Shown here piece after piece: positions 39,307 to 39,469 of a DNA stretch of 39,469 nucleotides. The position numbers were made by a program, and so were the translations under genes. The stretch comes from Chara braunii. Taxonomy: Eukaryota > Streptophyta > Charophyceae > Charales > Characeae. The notes beneath the pieces were generated by a model that made no database searches, was not told the origin of the DNA, and saw only the letters and a program-made list of their open reading frames with translations. How positions within the stretch are numbered: the stretch's first letter is position 1; the number at the start of each line of letters is the position of its first letter. The DNA is taken from assembly GCA_003427395.1 (NCBI GenBank), contig BFEA01000116.1:1049446-1088914 (forward strand), in the 5' to 3' direction.

Positions 39307-39469
39307 TGCAATGAACCCAGATCGTGAACACAGTTGTCAACAATGCAAGCCCTAATGAATGTCAACCAGCTGATGAATACCAATAGTCAAAATCGTAACC
39401 AGACAGAATGAGACGAGGTGATCATACACATACGAACAGAGAGGAGGGAGATTAGACAAAGGAGAGGAA
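39307..39469 (-). repeat. 5' LTR of the second chromovirus, partial
   Basis: The first 163 bases (the 3' part of the LTR in element orientation) match 31472-31635 with three substitutions and one indel. The LTR continues beyond the window. Confidence 0.95.

Larger units (their letters stand above)
31472..39469 (-). mobile_element. Second Ty3/gypsy chromovirus, minus strand, runs off the window
   Basis: In minus-strand order from the right edge: 5' LTR (39307 outward), primer site (39303-39287), leader, gag with zinc knuckle, protease, RT, RNase H, integrase, chromodomain, 3' LTR (32431-31472). It is a different family from the element at 756-9831: different LTRs, gag and protease motif (DPGS). 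Over the 163 bases of 5' LTR inside the window, the two LTRs differ by three substitutions and one indel, so it is younger than the first element. Its genes are still split by stops and frameshifts. Its leader carries a MITE insertion. The outer end and target duplication are outside the window. Confidence 0.93.

Overview
The window is a repeat-dominated piece of nuclear genome from the green plant lineage. I think a streptophyte (charophyte-type) alga is most likely. The reasons are a plant-type MICU exon with spliced gene structure, two chromodomain-bearing Ty3/gypsy elements with initiator-Met-tRNA-like primer sites, a plant telo-box motif, and very low gene density. The species call is inference. 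No bacterial operons, CRISPR arrays, rRNA or intact tRNA genes are visible. Assembly gaps (11185-11289, 23953-23969, and single Ns at 17341, 18418, 22853 and 31681) limit some calls.

Layout. 26-362: three copies, two forming a near-perfect palindrome, of a small TA-embedded repeat that carries a hammerhead-ribozyme-like core; the family recurs at 11290-11603 and 21961-22155. 751-9836: a complete Ty3/gypsy chromovirus with two LTRs, primer site, gag, protease, RT, RNase H, integrase, chromodomain, polypurine tract and an exact 5-bp target duplication (CTGTC), broken by several stops and frameshifts, one caused by a 23-bp tandem duplication. 9849-15026: two related isolated LTRs (9849 into the gap, and 13641-15026). 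Between them lies a tRNA-derived SINE with a 19-bp target duplication inserted in one half of a diverged segmental duplication. 15025-15922: a possible host gene fragment of unknown function. 17.2-17.9 kb: a GGGACAGCTT minisatellite. 18049-18298 minus: an exon of mitochondrial calcium uptake protein (MICU), the best host-gene call. 19.4-20.7 kb minus: an unrecognised, frame-broken gene. 21.3-21.7 kb: a BED zinc-finger fragment of hAT-transposase type. 22-25 kb: tandem repeats and microsatellites. 26169-26785: a third isolated LTR. 28.2-28.9 kb minus: an unrecognised multi-exon candidate with a telo-box upstream. 29107-29449 and 38190-38559: two copies of a hAT-like MITE, each with 8-bp target duplications. 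31472-39469 minus: a second, different chromovirus, running off the right edge inside its 5' LTR.

The genes do not work together as a pathway. The coding capacity is almost all retrotransposon, and the rest are host exons separated by repeats. The most unusual signals are the hammerhead-like repeat family, the new hAT-like MITE family, the SINE, and clusters of CCACGTCA (the reverse complement of the unfolded-protein-response element TGACGTGG) in the non-coding parts of both retroelements.
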